Shown here: one piece after another, positions 13,697 to 26,757 of the stretch | Numbering within the stretch: the stretch's first letter is position 1 | How the letters are laid out: every line of letters starts with the position of its first letter | NCBI RefSeq assembly: GCF_026210795.1 | Contig: NC_089432.1 | Span: forward strand, 3,286,001 to 3,350,000 | DNA: 64,000 nt | Reading direction: 5' to 3' | DNA from: Rhizophagus irregularis | Lineage: Eukaryota; Glomeromycota; Glomeromycetes; Glomerales; Glomeraceae | Position numbers and translations under genes: made by a program | The notes under the pieces: generated by a model | Database searches by the model: none | The model's input: the letters and a program-made list of their open reading frames with translations, nothing else | What the model was told of the DNA's origin: nothing

Positions 13697-14952
13697 ATAA
13701 TAAAAAGTCCAAGAATATTTATTTTCATTGTTTGATGTTAAGTAAAAGTCTTCCAAGGCTTTTTTTACAAAAATGAATAAGAATAAAAATCTTGTATATA
13801 AAATATAAGTTTGAGAAAGTTATAATAAATATTAAAAGGAAAAAAAATTTGGAGACGGAGAGAAAAGAAAAAGTGACTTTATTTCTCATGGGAAAAATCA
13901 TTAAAATATATACTGTAAGTCATTGTGATTATATGATGTAAAATTGTTTACGCGTTATAATCAATTAATCATTACGCGCATTACACAAATGTTGATCACG
14001 TTGGTTAATATTAGTTAAGTCATTCCGGAATTATGAATAAAAAAAAAATTTTGGAGGACGTAGTGGCGCAGTAGGTCACGTTACACTCTTTTCGTGTAAG
14101 TTTATTGGCTGGATTTTTTTACTTGTATTAATAAAGAATTCTTAAGATACAAAGTGTAAAAAAAGTGGAATCTGAAAAAATACTAGATAGGAAAATGAGT
14201 TTGTTAATCCGGAAATGACGCTCTTATGGTAGAAGTTGTGAAGACTAAATTTGTGACTTCCAAATAGTCTGTCGGTCTCTGTCCGTTGCCTTTCAACATA
14301 CGTTAAGTACTGACATTTTAGTTATGTTTTTGAGATTTTAAAATTCTTCGCATTGAAAACAAAATTTCAAATTAATTTTCAGACTAAAACGCAGGAACAA
14401 GTATTGATACGAAATACAATCCATAAATCAGCCTATGATCATGTTATAATTGCTTTTTTTTTGGTACCTTTTTGACGTCGGTCAGAGACAAAAAGTGGAG
14501 GTTTACTACATGAATCTCATTCAATATTCGAAAGAATACCAGTTCGGGATGTGCTTTTAAGAAATCATAGAATGAAATGAATAATTTTAAGCGTGGCTAT
14601 AAACAACTTGTTCTCCTTGACTTATGTTCTGGTAATCACCTGTATTCTCGCATACGGGGATACAAAAATAGGGAATAAGTAGAACTCGTTCTGTGTGCAG
14701 TTGTGGTAAAAATTTTTCTTACAGATCAGGCGATGACACTTTTTTGGAGAACATGGAACCTTAAATACAAGAATTCACGTACTGTACATTTTCCGTTTGA
14801 GATTTTAAAGTTGTATTCAGAAAAATGAGATCCTGAAAGATGAAACTTTAACAGTCATGAAATGTGTCACTGTCAAATGTTTTCTATTCGCGTTATAAAC
14901 TATGTTTAGAAGCCAAGGAAGATCCTTTTAATCCGACTAAAAAAATTTTATC
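13697..14952. other. Intergenic; weak tRNA-like box A
   Basis: No gene is seen. At 14062-14085 the string gtagtggcgcagtaggtcac matches the A-box pattern of tRNA-type pol III promoters, but no convincing B box follows, so a decayed tRNA-derived SINE head is possible and unproven. Confidence 0.25.
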
Positions 14953-15140
14953 TGTAATTTCTATAAAAACTTCGTAAAAATGAGCCTTTCAAGGATCCAT
15001 TCACGGAAATGTGGATAATTCAAACATGATATATAAATCATATAAGGTTATTAATTCCGGAAATATGAGCCTTTTACGGAAAAAGATGGAATATAAAAAC
15101 GAATTGACTTTTTTACAAGGAGAGATATTCCGATACCCTT
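14953..15140 (+). repeat. Dispersed repeat, copy A
   Basis: The sequence includes gtaaaaatgagcctttcaag, ggatccattcacggaaatgt, aaggttattaattccggaa and ttacggaaaaagatggaata. A copy lies inverted at 36795-36960 and a right-end fragment at 39285-39350. There is no coding content. It behaves like a small MITE-type repeat, but I could not define its termini or target duplication. Confidence 0.75.
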
Positions 15141-17573
15141 ATATTTAATGAACACAAAATTATATGGACTTATTAGACTCTCATGATCACACTATAAAAT
15201 CAGGTCAATCAGCCATGAGTTTATTTATATTCTATTTAATGATTTTAATGGCTTGGTTTTTTGTATGAAAAATTAATTATATTAATTATTTGTCATGTAA
15301 ATGATATCTCAATTATGTATTGAAAATTCAACAAAATTTTACTGAATTATCAAAATATTCAAAAATATTTTGAAATAAATTTTTAATAATTATTCTTTTC
15401 AAAAATTTATTAATATATATCAGTATATCAAATATCAAGTCAGGCTAATGATTTGCGTGGATTACGTAACCTGAGGCCTTTTGTTATATTTAAGAAATTA
15501 AGGAGTGCTTATTTTCGTAACATCAAACGAACTTTGAAATAATAGTACATATTTTGGGTCTAAACACAATTTCTTGTTGCTTCAGCATATGAAAGCCTTA
15601 TTGCAGGCAATGTTGTACCTTTCATTAAAATTCTAAAAACCTTTTTATTGACAAGGTCACAAATGTCTTTATCTTCAACAGATGAGCCTGTACTTCAGGT
15701 AATTGTGGAAAATTTTCTGCCACTAAAATATTGTGTTCCAGAACTTGCATTGGTAATAAATGGTAAAAAGCCAAAAGGATCAGGTATTCCCAGACGCAAC
15801 AATTGATAGCACGAGTCACTGTTATTTTTTAATGATGTTAACAGAAAAAATCCTAAAGAAACTTCAACATGCCAAATATTGGAAGTAAAGAGGGGGAAGT
15901 GGTTTCATGGGACTTGTATTACTTAAATACTTAAAAAATGCTCTAATGAAACAAATGAAAAAAAGCTGTAGTCTTACAGTGCCCTTGCAAGTGTTGTTCA
16001 AATAAAAAATGAAAGAAGGACATAAGTAACAAACATAGTAAGTATAATATGCTCCGTATACTGCAGATATGGGGAGAGCATCCAGTCACATTACTATGAG
16101 TTTCTCATGCTAATTCTGGAAGAGGAATCATACTAAAGTCTGGAGTCCAAAAAAAGAAAAAAAATAAGCATAATGAAAGGAGAATATAGCTCCTGCTGTT
16201 GGTAAATTCTCGTTTTTTTCAATAAAATTTTTTGTTATTTTTTAATGTATACTAACAAATTACATCATCAAAGTAGAGTTTTGATAAAATGAAAGTTCTT
16301 GATTTGTGATGCTCTCATTCGACCACTCAATACTGTCTTAAACAAGTGGATTAACTTATATCTCTCATTCATGTCTTTTTACAAAGAAAGAAATTTCCTC
16401 ATTTGCTGAATTTATTCATGATGAACATGGCAGTAATCTAGCAAAATACATTTCCTGTCTACTTATTGACATGTTTGAAAAGCAGATCTTAAATGACGCA
16501 TCAGAGGATAGGATACATTGGAGAATAGATAGTTTGATCAGGATCCTGCTCCAGATGTTGCGCAAGAGTCTTATAATTGTACAAAAATATAAAATTACAG
16601 TCGTTACACTCGGTTTATTACTCTTCTTTACGATCTTTGTATAAAATTTTTTTTCTTTTTTTTTCTTTGCGATATGTTTGGTAATTAATGATTAATATGG
16701 ACCATCATATAACTTCAACAATATAAGAGAATGATATGAAAGCTAATTAAAATCTTAAGATGATTAGTTAAAGAATTTAGAGAAGATGCTCAAAAAAAAT
16801 AAAAATATTAATTGTGGCGAAAAGTAAATTTTGCCAAAAATTTGGAATATCACATGATTAGCGCAGTAAATTCAGCCCACACACACTACGATGAGTTTGG
16901 CCAGCATTAGTTTTGGTTATCGTCGTTATCGTAACAAAATTATGAATTTTGAAAATCAAAAAAGAATTTTTTTTTTTTGTAGCTACAGTAAGTGTTAAAG
17001 AACATTTTTGTTCGCCATTTTTGCTAAATTAAAAGAAACCACAAAATTCTCTAAGAGTTCTTAATATTCGACATCATACGAATAATGACAATTTACAATA
17101 TAACATTGTTATTGCGAAATACATCTTCATCTTCAATCGAATAACATACTCAGATACAGTATTACGGTGTGGTAGATCGACATCTTGTTTCAAAAATTAA
17201 AAATCATTATTTATGGAACAAAATCATTTGATAATATTTTTAACTAAAAATATTTTATATTTATTAACCATAAAATCATCATCCCCTTTTTAATCAATAT
17301 TCAATTTAATTGATGGATGGAAATTTTTTAATCTGAAACTTGAAAATTTTTGGAAAGAAGTGAGAAGAAAATCTTTAGAATTTTTTTTCAAAAATAACAT
17401 TTATTTACATTTATCTTAAATCAAATTATATTTTTAAATATTCTAGATGTAGGGATACTTTTGATAAATTAAAATATTCTTATTTTTCATCTTATAACAA
17501 TACATTTAAAAACTCCAATATGTTGTTGGTATGATTGTGGAAGAGATCATTTGTTCAATTTTATTCAATAACA
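15141..17573. other. Intergenic, no gene seen
   Basis: Only short open frames occur (for example 15625-15819 minus), without codon structure, introns or recognisable motifs. Nothing I can support. Confidence 0.4.
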
Positions 17574-17687
17574 CCATGTCCCAAACCTTACCAATCGGCC
17601 TAAATTAGGAGATCATTGTTGGTACAGTCTTAAGGCATTATTAGATTGGGCCAATAATTTAGGCCGATGGTAAGGTTTGGGACATGG
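17574..17687. mobile_element. Small palindromic (MITE-like) element
   Basis: A 114-bp unit starts ccatgtcccaaaccttacca and ends with its inverse, about 32 bp at each end differing by one extra base, around a ~45-bp loop. This long terminal inverted repeat would form a strong hairpin. I did not find a convincing target-site duplication, so the superfamily is undetermined. It lies ~315 bp upstream of the kinase at 18003. Confidence 0.8.
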
Positions 17688-18002
17688 TCAACAACAACAT
17701 CCTCCCTTTAATAAAAAAATTTTTTTCACTTTCTTTAACCTAATTTTCATGTAGTATATATTTTAATAGTACTCTCTCAAAAATTTCATAATGACGTCAT
17801 TGTTTTATATATTACGCAATTACTGCGTTACTGACTTTTTTTGTTTGATAATACCAAATACCAAAATCACGCTGTACTACATCGGAGAAAAAAAAAATTT
17901 ATATAATAAGCACACACAATAAAACTAACAATTTTTACTTTTCATTTTTTTTTTTAACTTTCTGTTAACTTATTATTATTCAATACGTTCGATAATATCA
18001 AA
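17688..18002 (+). other. 5' flank of the kinase gene at 18003
   Basis: AT-rich upstream region. A CT/T-rich tract (ttttcatttttttttttaac) ends about 50 bp before the ATG. I see no distinctive promoter element. Confidence 0.3.
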
Positions 18003-19668
18003 ATGCAAGATACTGAAAATACAAATGAATGGGTTAATTGGATTGAAGAAGCAGTTGATAAAGAACATTTAAAATTTTATAAATATGAAGAATTTAATAA
18101 GATTCAATGTATTGGTACTGGAAGTTTTGGAAACGTATATCGTGCAAATTGGAAAAATTCAGAAAAACTATTTGCGTTAAAATCTTTTTTTAGTCTTAAT
18201 AACATCACCATGAAAGAAATAGTTCGTGAGGTATTTTAATGTATAATACATTTTTTTCTATCTATGAAATTTTATCTAATACCTATCTTTATTTCAAATA
18301 TTTTTATTTTTTATTCAGTTAAAAATTCAACGCCAAGTTGATTTTCATGATAACATTATTCGTTACTATGGAATAACAAAACTTGAGTCAGGTATTATTA
18401 ACATCACCTTGTATAAATATAATACGCAAAATTTTACAAAAGTTCATTTTAATTATTTCTTTTATTCATTAGAAAATCATAATAATTATGGATTAGTAAT
18501 GGAATACGCTGACGACGGTACTCTTCGAAGTTATTTAAAGGAAAATTTTAACAAACTTACTTGGGATGATAAATATAATATGGCATACCAGTTATCTTGT
18601 GCCGTATCATGCTTACATAACGAAAGAATAGTACATCGTGACTTGGTAATTTATTTATTATTTAATCATTAATAGTAATGTATTTTGTATTATTAATTTA
18701 AAAAAAATTGTTTATACATGTTTCTTTAATAGCACTCCTGTAATATACTAGTCCGTAATAACACAATCAAATTAGCAGATTTTGGATTATCTCAAAGAAT
18801 TGGAGCATCATCCAATTTTCAATCTAAATTATTTGGTGTGGTTCCTTATGTCGATCCAAAAAGCTTTAGTAGACGAAAAAATAATAATAATCAATCAACA
18901 CAAATGTACTTATTAAATGAAAAAAGTGATATTTATAGTATAGGCGTATTATTTTGGGAAATATCTAGTGGTCAACCTCCTTTTTATGTTGAGGATGAAC
19001 ATTATGATGTTGGTTTAGTTGTGGAAATTTCACAAGGTCTTAGAGAAATTGTTGTTCCTGACACTCCTGAAGAATATGTTAAAATTTATACTAGTGAGTA
19101 AAATTTAAAAATTTAAATTCTACATTTTTATAATTTAAAATATTATTTTAATTAAATCTTAAATTACATTTATTTCTTAGAATGTTGGGATGGGGAACCA
19201 GATAATCGTCCAACTATATATCAAGTAGTTGATTGGTTAAATGCAATAATTACAAAATCAGATGTAATAATAGAAAATCATCAAATGTCAAATGAACAAG
19301 AACTTAATGAGACTTCTTTAAGTACTAATAATTCAGAATTACAAGGTCAACTTATTCAAAATTTTGATAAAATGATTATTAAAGAAATTGGTCCTATGGC
19401 AATATCAAGTAAACAAGAAAATCATTCAACTGAAAAAGATTTTAACATTATGGTTGATGATAATTGGTCATATGTGATGGGTATAACACCATCAACAGCT
19501 ACGCAAGTGGCTAGCCCAATATCTCCCGTCAGTGTGATCAATCCTAATTATTCCTATCCTATACAAGACGAAGAAGAAGAAGGTGAATGGTTAACTGAAG
19601 ATGAACAAGAGGAGACTCCCGTCAGTGTGATCAATACTAATTATTCCCATCCTATACAGGACGAATAA
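18003..19668 (+). CDS. Protein kinase with captured PIAS C-terminal tail
   Basis: Five exons with consistent phase (18003-18230, 18319-18391, 18473-18645, 18733-19093, 19181-19668) encode 440 residues. The N-terminus EWVNWIEEAV precedes the kinase fold: glycine loop GTGSFGNVY, FALKSF lysine, HRDLHSCNIL catalytic loop, LADFGLS, then YVDPK in the APE position and CWDGEPDNRPT near the C-lobe end. All key catalytic residues are present, so an active Ser/Thr or Tyr-like kinase is expected. Paralogues in this window continue into Sel1 repeats. Here residues ~370 onward are instead acidic sequence copied from the PIAS gene (NWSYVMGITPS, PISPVSVINPNYS, DEEEEGEWLTEDEQEE), with a tandem partial repeat. 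A GAA-to-TAA change in the second unit creates the stop at 19666; the frame would otherwise run 29 more codons to 19755. Confidence 0.85.
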
Positions 19669-19875
19669 GAAGAAGGTGAATGGTTAACTGAAGATGAACA
19701 AGAGGAGATAGTTTTAGACTCGTCAAGCGCTGATATAAAAAAAGAAGGATTTTAATTGCTTAAAAGTAATATTATTTTTTTTTCGGTATGGCTATAATTA
19801 ACAAGAAAAAGAATAAAATTTAATATCATGAGATCTTAATTAATTAATTGCCTCAAATTTTATTATATTCATACT
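19460..19875 (+). repeat. Recipient copy of the PIAS tail and 3' UTR
   Basis: This matches 5516-5945 through the coding tail and past the stop into the UTR. Relative to the source, about 45 bp (the part encoding QQNYNPLSQDIVSQP) is missing. A ~91-bp unit (beginning ctcccgtcagtgtgatcaat) is tandemly duplicated at ~19525-19615 and ~19616-19706. The shared AATAAA-type region and attgcctcaaattttattat suggest the kinase now uses the PIAS 3' end. Confidence 0.9.
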
Positions 19876-21957
19876 CCTTTAATTCTTCTTTCATCGGTCT
19901 TTCTGTTTCCTGATATATTACTTTCAACGATTGCCCCATAACTATAAATTTTTGTCTGTCTAAAATTTTTCTTCTTTACTATCTTCTATCACGCGATTAT
20001 TTGTCTCTTTTTTATTTACTTGTCTAAAGTCTAAACTCATTAATTATCTGTACCACCTCATCATAAATCGTATTTTCATCTAACTTCTTTGTTTATTCAT
20101 TATGGATGTTTTGGTGTAATAAGAAAAAAAAAATTTTAACTATTGTAGTAAAAAAAAAACCGGGTAATCTCAGTCTGTTACACAAGAGCGCGATCGAATA
20201 TATTTTATGCCTCGTATAATAGGATAGCATGTTTAAGGAGCGCGGATTAACACGTTGCTTTATTATCTTTTGTAATATGTAGATTAATTAAAACAATCTA
20301 TTCTTATTCACGCGCTTCATAAGAGTTTTAAAAAAAAAATTCACGGATATTGATGTTATAATAATAAGGTTATTATGCATGTAAGTACGTACAATTAATA
20401 TCCGATCTCTGAAATAATTTTTGCGCATTAAAAAAATCCTGTGCGTTTTGTTTCGTCAATAATCTTTTTTTTCATTATTATTGATATTATTTCATTTTCT
20501 TATTATTATTGATATTATTTCATTTTTCTAAATTACTCTAAATTTATGACGTTATGTCCAATCATTTTCCGATCATTTTCAAAAAAGAATATAATTTTAA
20601 CGAAAAAAAATTTTTACAAGTACAGTATATGATTGATTATTACTTTGTATCATAAACTTAATGTTCACTATAAAAGATTTTAAATATATATTATATCACA
20701 ATCGGATTTATATATTTTAGAGATAAATTTTCATATATTTCTTAGATAAAAAGTTTTATATAATCGTTTATATAATAATAAATAATTATAGACACAAAAA
20801 CAATTAAGCAATGGCCCGATCTTAAATATGTCCATTCAACCTTTTCTTTTTCTGTTTCAAAATACTAAAACGCCAACAGAGTCAAAAATTTTTAATAATT
20901 CGTTTATATACTAATAATAAACGATTTTAACGCATCCATTCACGTCTTTTATTGTAAAATATACGTAAAAAAACAATATCTATACGTAATTTTGTGCAAT
21001 GTTAAATATTTAAATACGTCGGTTTTGTATCTTTTTTTTATCTCCTACGCATATTATTGTTATATCCTCTTTAACATATGTTATACAAACGAAAATACCT
21101 TCTCAAAGAAGAAAGAAGATAAAGAATCGTAAGGCATTTTCGACTTAACATACTTATTAATAATGGAAGCACATTGAGGTTTGTCGCGAACCTTCAATTT
21201 TTCAACGGATTTTCTTTTTATTAACTCCAAAAAATTATAACTAATGAAAAAAATGAATAAATTTGGCAAGTAATTAATCAGAATTTTTTTGTTTATAATA
21301 TAGTAATATAAATTGGAATACTATATCATTGTTTAATGGATGGAATAGAAAATTCAGGGCAATTTTATAGATAATAATAAATATAGTCTTCATTTGTTTA
21401 ATGAAAATAAATTAAAAATGGTAAGTCCTTTTCTAAGTTTCATCTATATAATAACTAAAATTATCTGCTCGTTTCAAGATATGATCGTGTATTTCTGCAT
21501 TTCAGGATATGATATCATTAATTCGTCATAATAAATTTCCTTTAAATAATTCTACCTTTGTTAAAATCTTAACAAAGGTCACAATCTATTTGACTTGGGG
21601 TAATATCAAGTCTCACCCATGGTGAGGAATAATTTTACCCTTTTTTATAATTACAAATTGATTTTTTTTTTTTAATCTCTAATAACCAAAAAACAATAAT
21701 TTTTTTTGTCTCGAAAAAAAATAAAAAAAAATCTCATCTGTTTTTTTTAAAAAAAAAAAAATTTTTTTGGTTATTATCCATGGTTGGAGAATAATAAGAA
21801 AGAAGGAGATAAAGGAAAAAAAATAACGAATAAAGAAAAATAAAAAGTACACTTAATTATTAAATGTCCTGAGAGATTTATTAGCTGTTAGAATTACTTT
21901 TTAATTCTCTCGAAATTTAATATCTTTTTTAGACTAATCATTAAGATTAATAAATTA
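19876..21957. other. Intergenic, no gene seen
   Basis: AT-rich sequence. A ~33-bp unit containing ttattattgatattatttca occurs twice in tandem at about 20465-20527. At 21600-21790 an A/T-rich imperfect inverted repeat with ccatgg cores occurs. The ORF at 21081-21269 minus is not recognisable. Confidence 0.4.
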
Positions 21958-22290
21958 TGCTTGTAATTCTAGTTCAGGCGATTCACCATATTCTTTTCGC
22001 CTCCCTTCTAATGCTGCTAATGCGTCTTCATCTATTGGTGTAGATGGTGTAGATGGACCATTAGATGGTCTCTTTGATCTTTGACCATTTGAACTCCTTC
22101 TCTTTACATACCGTCGAGTACTTTTCACGTGGTTGAAGATTTAACCAGCCGGAAGGTATTGGTAGTCTTGAGAAACTTACTCTATTATTAGATAATGGTG
22201 AAGAGAAGTAAGCTGCATCTTGATGATGAGCTAGGAGTTCCAAGGGTTCCTATTGATACTGCAGCTTCGACTACTGCATAAGCTTAACCT
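21958..22290 (-). pseudogene. Coding relic in several frames, unknown family
   Basis: Reading the minus strand gives clearly non-random protein in three successive frames: a Ser/Thr-rich start (EAAVSIGTLGTPSSSS), then DAAYFSSPLSNNRVSF to QPREKYST, then RSSNGQRSKRPSNGPSTPS leading to RRKEYGESPELELQA and a TAA at about 21961-21963. The frame changes could be lost introns or indels, but no upstream exons were found, so I call it a gene fragment. I do not recognise the family. Confidence 0.45.
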
Positions 22291-25200
22291 AATTTATGAT
22301 TTCTCAGGCAATTATTATATTTCTTTCTTTATTAGGTTACCTAATTATAAAAATTTGTTAATCGTTTGATCATCTCTAAATTTATAGTAGACAATTAATT
22401 AAAAGCGTAATTAAATGAAATAAAGTAGTTGTTTATTTCGTCAAAGAATTCAATTAAATCTTTTTTTTTTTTTTTTTTTTTAATGATTTATATATGCTTT
22501 ATTGATATGTAGTTTATATACCATACAAACAAATTATCATAAGCTATAAATTCAATTTAATCTAAATCATAAAAAATAAAATATTTAATTTGCAACTTCA
22601 GGATAATCTAAAAAAATATAAATTATTGCGGTACAATATCAGATATGTCTACTATTTTCATTTTTTTTTCTTAGAATATTACCCGCCTCCGGTTAAATCA
22701 ATATAGTTTTTTTGAATTTTTAAATTTAAGGAAAAAAGCACTAAGTTTCATATAGTTATTAAAAAGAGTACATTTTCTCACTCTTTGACCCACTAACTTG
22801 AGTTCATCATATAACTTTTATTATTCAAACGAATGGCGCAGTAAAATTAATAAACTGGACGTTTTATAAAGGAAGATTTATAATTACTTTAGCTTATACT
22901 CTACTTTCGCTAAAATTTGACCAAAGTTATATTATTCTTAATTTAAGATTACGCGTAACTATAAATAATTTTTCCATTTTCCATTTTCGATTTTTTTTTC
23001 TGTCACTTTCAAGAAATCTTGAGGGAAGAACTATTACATTCATGTTTACTCATTGTTATTGACATTTTTAATAGAACTTTTATTATTTCGAAACAACCAT
23101 TTTATGAGGCTTTTCCATATATTTCAATTAATTTTTCATGAGTAATAAATAAATTAATCAAATGTGTATTTGGTGATATTAATTATAAACAATTATTTAA
23201 TATTTTCGAATATTCTGTATTGAAAAAAAAATCATTTTCATTTTCAACTCTAAAGTACTTCTAAAGTGTAATATTATATTCTGTCCTGAATGTCGAATTT
23301 TGATTAGGTAATATTAAACCTGAAAATTCATTATTTAATTGTCTAAGGAAAGTTAAAATATACTGTAAGTACTATAATTCTCAAAAAAAAAAAAAAAATT
23401 TGGGAGTAATAAAATTTGTAACGTCAGAAAGATGATGATTTATTTATACAATAGAATTAAAAATTTGTCTTTATAATTTTATAGTGAATAAGATGTTAAT
23501 GATAATAATTAAGAGAAGCTAATTTACCAAAAACTTCAAATCTTTCTTTACTAAATTTAATTATATAAGTAGTCGATTGAAATAATAAAACTACTTTTAA
23601 ATATTTTAATAATCTTTTATATCTGCAGTTTTTTTGTACTATAAGTAATTTTTTCTATTTTGGTATTTATAAGGAATAATAATAATTGTATAAGGAATAA
23701 AAATGATGGTTAGATCATTTACTTACATACTGTATTTCACAATATTGAGTCCATATTACCATTAAATGGGAAAGAAAAATGTTAATAAAAATGCTAACGA
23801 ATAACGATAATGTATATTATTCCTTTAAACAAAAATGGAGTGATTAAAAATTTAATAATTTTCATTTGATTTATTATTATATTTTCATATGGAGATTAGC
23901 TATCAAATTATTTGGATGAAGACATACTATCATGAATCATGTTGTAACATTCTATAAACTTTACACATCAATAAATTTTACGCATGGTCAATATAATAAT
24001 GATCATTAAATTTATTTATATAATATAATAATAGTGTTGACATATCAGACAACAACAAGATGAACTTCAAGTTTATAATTGTAAACCTGTTAATTCTAAA
24101 GTGCAGATTATCCTTAAGTTACAACCCATATATATAAAAGTTGAAACAAATGAAATTGTGTTTGGGAATTATTAAATAAGTAATATAAAAAAGTAGAATA
24201 CCTAAAACTCGAGTTAAGGAATTAATTGAATAGATGGGATGTATACAGTGAAATTTGATATAATGGAACCATCCATTCCATTAGTAAATTTGTCAAAAAT
24301 CCATTATATCAAGAATCCTTGTTGTATTAAAGGTAAATTAATTATAGACTCTAATTCTGATATATCAAGATTTTACTTATCAGTATATCAAATTTTATTG
24401 TGTACAACACAACAAATTTTTAATGCAATTAAGTAATTTCTCAATAATGTAATACTTATTATACATACCTTAAAAATGAAGGAGATTTAAATAATAATTA
24501 TTTTGGAAAAGCCACAACATAGTATTTATCTTAGTTCTGTTTTAAAGATAAAAATGTTATTGCTTTAACAGAAATAAGTGAGGTTTTATACAATCACTAC
24601 AAAGACTACAAAAGATATAATTGTTGATACAAAGTTACAAATTGAAATTTTGCAAAACCACTGGTAGTTCATTAGCAGGAAAACTCTTTGAAATGTTGGT
24701 TCATGATATGATATATAAAGGTTAAGTAGTTGCACCATTCTTGAAGTTGAAAATTTTGAGTCTGTTATTAGTGCTATCTATTATGCCTTGTAATAACATT
24801 AATTATTAATATTATATAACAATAGTAGAAATACATAAGGCATTTGATGATGTTCTAAACATTATTAACAGACTTAAATTTTGGTATGGATATATGAAAT
24901 TCTTTACTTATGGCACCACTAAATATGGAAAGTTGCATTGATAGTATGCTTTTTTCTTAAAACTGAAAAGCTTGCAATACATTTTGATTGCCATAAATTG
25001 GCCAGAATTCAATATCAGCCATTGAAATGAGTATAAAAAATTTTATATTATTTATTTTACTTTTATACATCGGAATGGTTTTATATACTTATATTATCAT
25101 TTTGATAATTTATGTTTAATAATTGGAAAGCTAAAAAAAAGATTTATTTAAATTACAAACTAAGAAATTTGTAAAATAATTACTACTCTAGCCTTAGTGT

Positions 25201-25415
25201 TTAAATAATTCTACCAAAAAAAAAGAGAATACATATATGAATAAAATATAAAAAAAAGGAATTATTTAAATTACAAATTAAGAATCTTGTAAAATATTTT
25301 ACTAGTACTCTAGCCTTAGTGTTTAAATAAATCTAAACAACAATTTCTGTTAAATGCATAACATCAAATACACTTAAAAAAAACTATAAATTCTTATAAA
25401 AACACAAATAATTGG
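22291..25415. other. Intergenic; tandem ~110-bp duplication near the right end
   Basis: No supported gene. The sequence at 25136-25222 is repeated at 25254-25345 (shared actctagccttagtgtttaa and attatttaaattacaaa). This lies just 3' of the minus-strand kinase and may be part of its 3' flank. The small ORF at 24239-24436 is unrecognised. Confidence 0.4.
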
Positions 25416-26757
25416 TTATTTTTTATCTGGTTTAATATCTAAATAAATAAATAAATAAAATTAATTCACATAAATAATTTGCAAAATTAATATACTATAT
25501 TACATACCTAATGACTTCAAATTAAATATACAATCATCCAAATCTTTACTTACTAGCATTTCGTTCACTTTTACATTAGCTTGTGAATCTTCACTTTCAA
25601 GAATTTCATTCACTTTTCCACTAGTAGATGATTGACTTAAATAATAAGCTTGTAAATTTCTACTTTCAAGAATTTCATTCAATTCTTTACTAGTAAAATC
25701 AAGTAAGCGACTTGTATAATATGCCTGTGAATGAGATATAGTAGCAAGGTTATTGTTATGCCCAATTGGTGCGTTTATAAATTCCATAATATTGTATTTT
25801 AATTCTTCATTAATATCTTCAACATTATATGGAGGAGCAATCCAATTTTCAATAATATTTAACACTTCTTTAGAAGATGGCCTTTTTAATGGATTTTCAT
25901 CCCAACACTTTTTCATCAATTCTACATAATGCTGTGGAGTATTTTCAATAATTTCAGGACGTTCACCTTCACAAATACTTAAACTAAGTTGAATATCATG
26001 TGCTTTATTATTATATGGTGGTATTCCAGATGTAAATTCCCACATAATCATAGAAAAACTATATATATCACTAGCTGGAGTATAGGAATTTCCTCTTAAA
26101 ATTTCAGGTGCCATAAATGGTATAACACCATAAATATCATATTTTTTCAAAAATGATTTTACAGGTTTACATAATCCTAAATCACTAATATAAATTTTAC
26201 CCTTATTATGATTTAAAATATTACCATCATGAAAATCACAATGAATAAGCTCTTGTTTATGTATATCATTAAGTCCAGAAATAATTTCAAATAACATATA
26301 TAATTTTTGATTCCAATCACTTTTGATTATTTTTGATAAGTTTCCTCTTAAATTACCTTCATTTGCATAATCCATTACCACCATATATTTCAAAGTATCT
26401 GGATCTTTTGTAAATCCATAAAAATAGATAATATAATATGAACTTAAACAACTTCCATGATATTTCCACTATAAATAATAATAATGATATATTAATATAA
26501 ATAAATATTAATTTAAATAAAAAAATAAATAATATATTATCATACTTCATTTAAAAATTCATTTAAATTTTCACTTAGATTATTATGAAGTTTAAGAATT
26601 ACTTCATTATCTTTATTATCATAAAACCAAGTAGCTTTGTATATTGTACCAAATCTTCCTTTATCAAGATACTCAACATTTTTAAATTTATCATAAGGAA
26701 TCCATTTTAATTTTTTTTCAAAAATAAAATTATCCATAATTGTATTTCCACTTTTTC
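25416..26757 (-). CDS. Protein kinase with Ser/Leu-rich tail; kinase end of the array gene
   Basis: On the minus strand, exon 26546-26757 joins 25508-26468 at a GTATGA...ATAG intron in phase. The ATG at 26735-26737 (MDNFIFEKKL) is a possible start, but the frame is open upstream (GKSGNTI) back to an AG at 26758-26759, so the true N-terminus may lie beyond the intron array. Kinase landmarks: glycine loop LDKGRFGTIY, VILKLHNN lysine, HCDFHDGNIL (Cys for the HRD Arg), ISDLGLCKP (DLG instead of DFG), PFMAPEIL, SDIYSFSMIMWEF and CWDENPLKRPS. The tail carries repeats of the type LNEILESRNLQAYY. The stop is either TAA at 25500-25502, or, after a further GTATGT...TTTAG intron, TAA at 25416-25418 ending DIKPDKK. 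HCD and DLG variants retain the catalytic and metal-binding Asp, so activity is still plausible. Confidence 0.85.
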
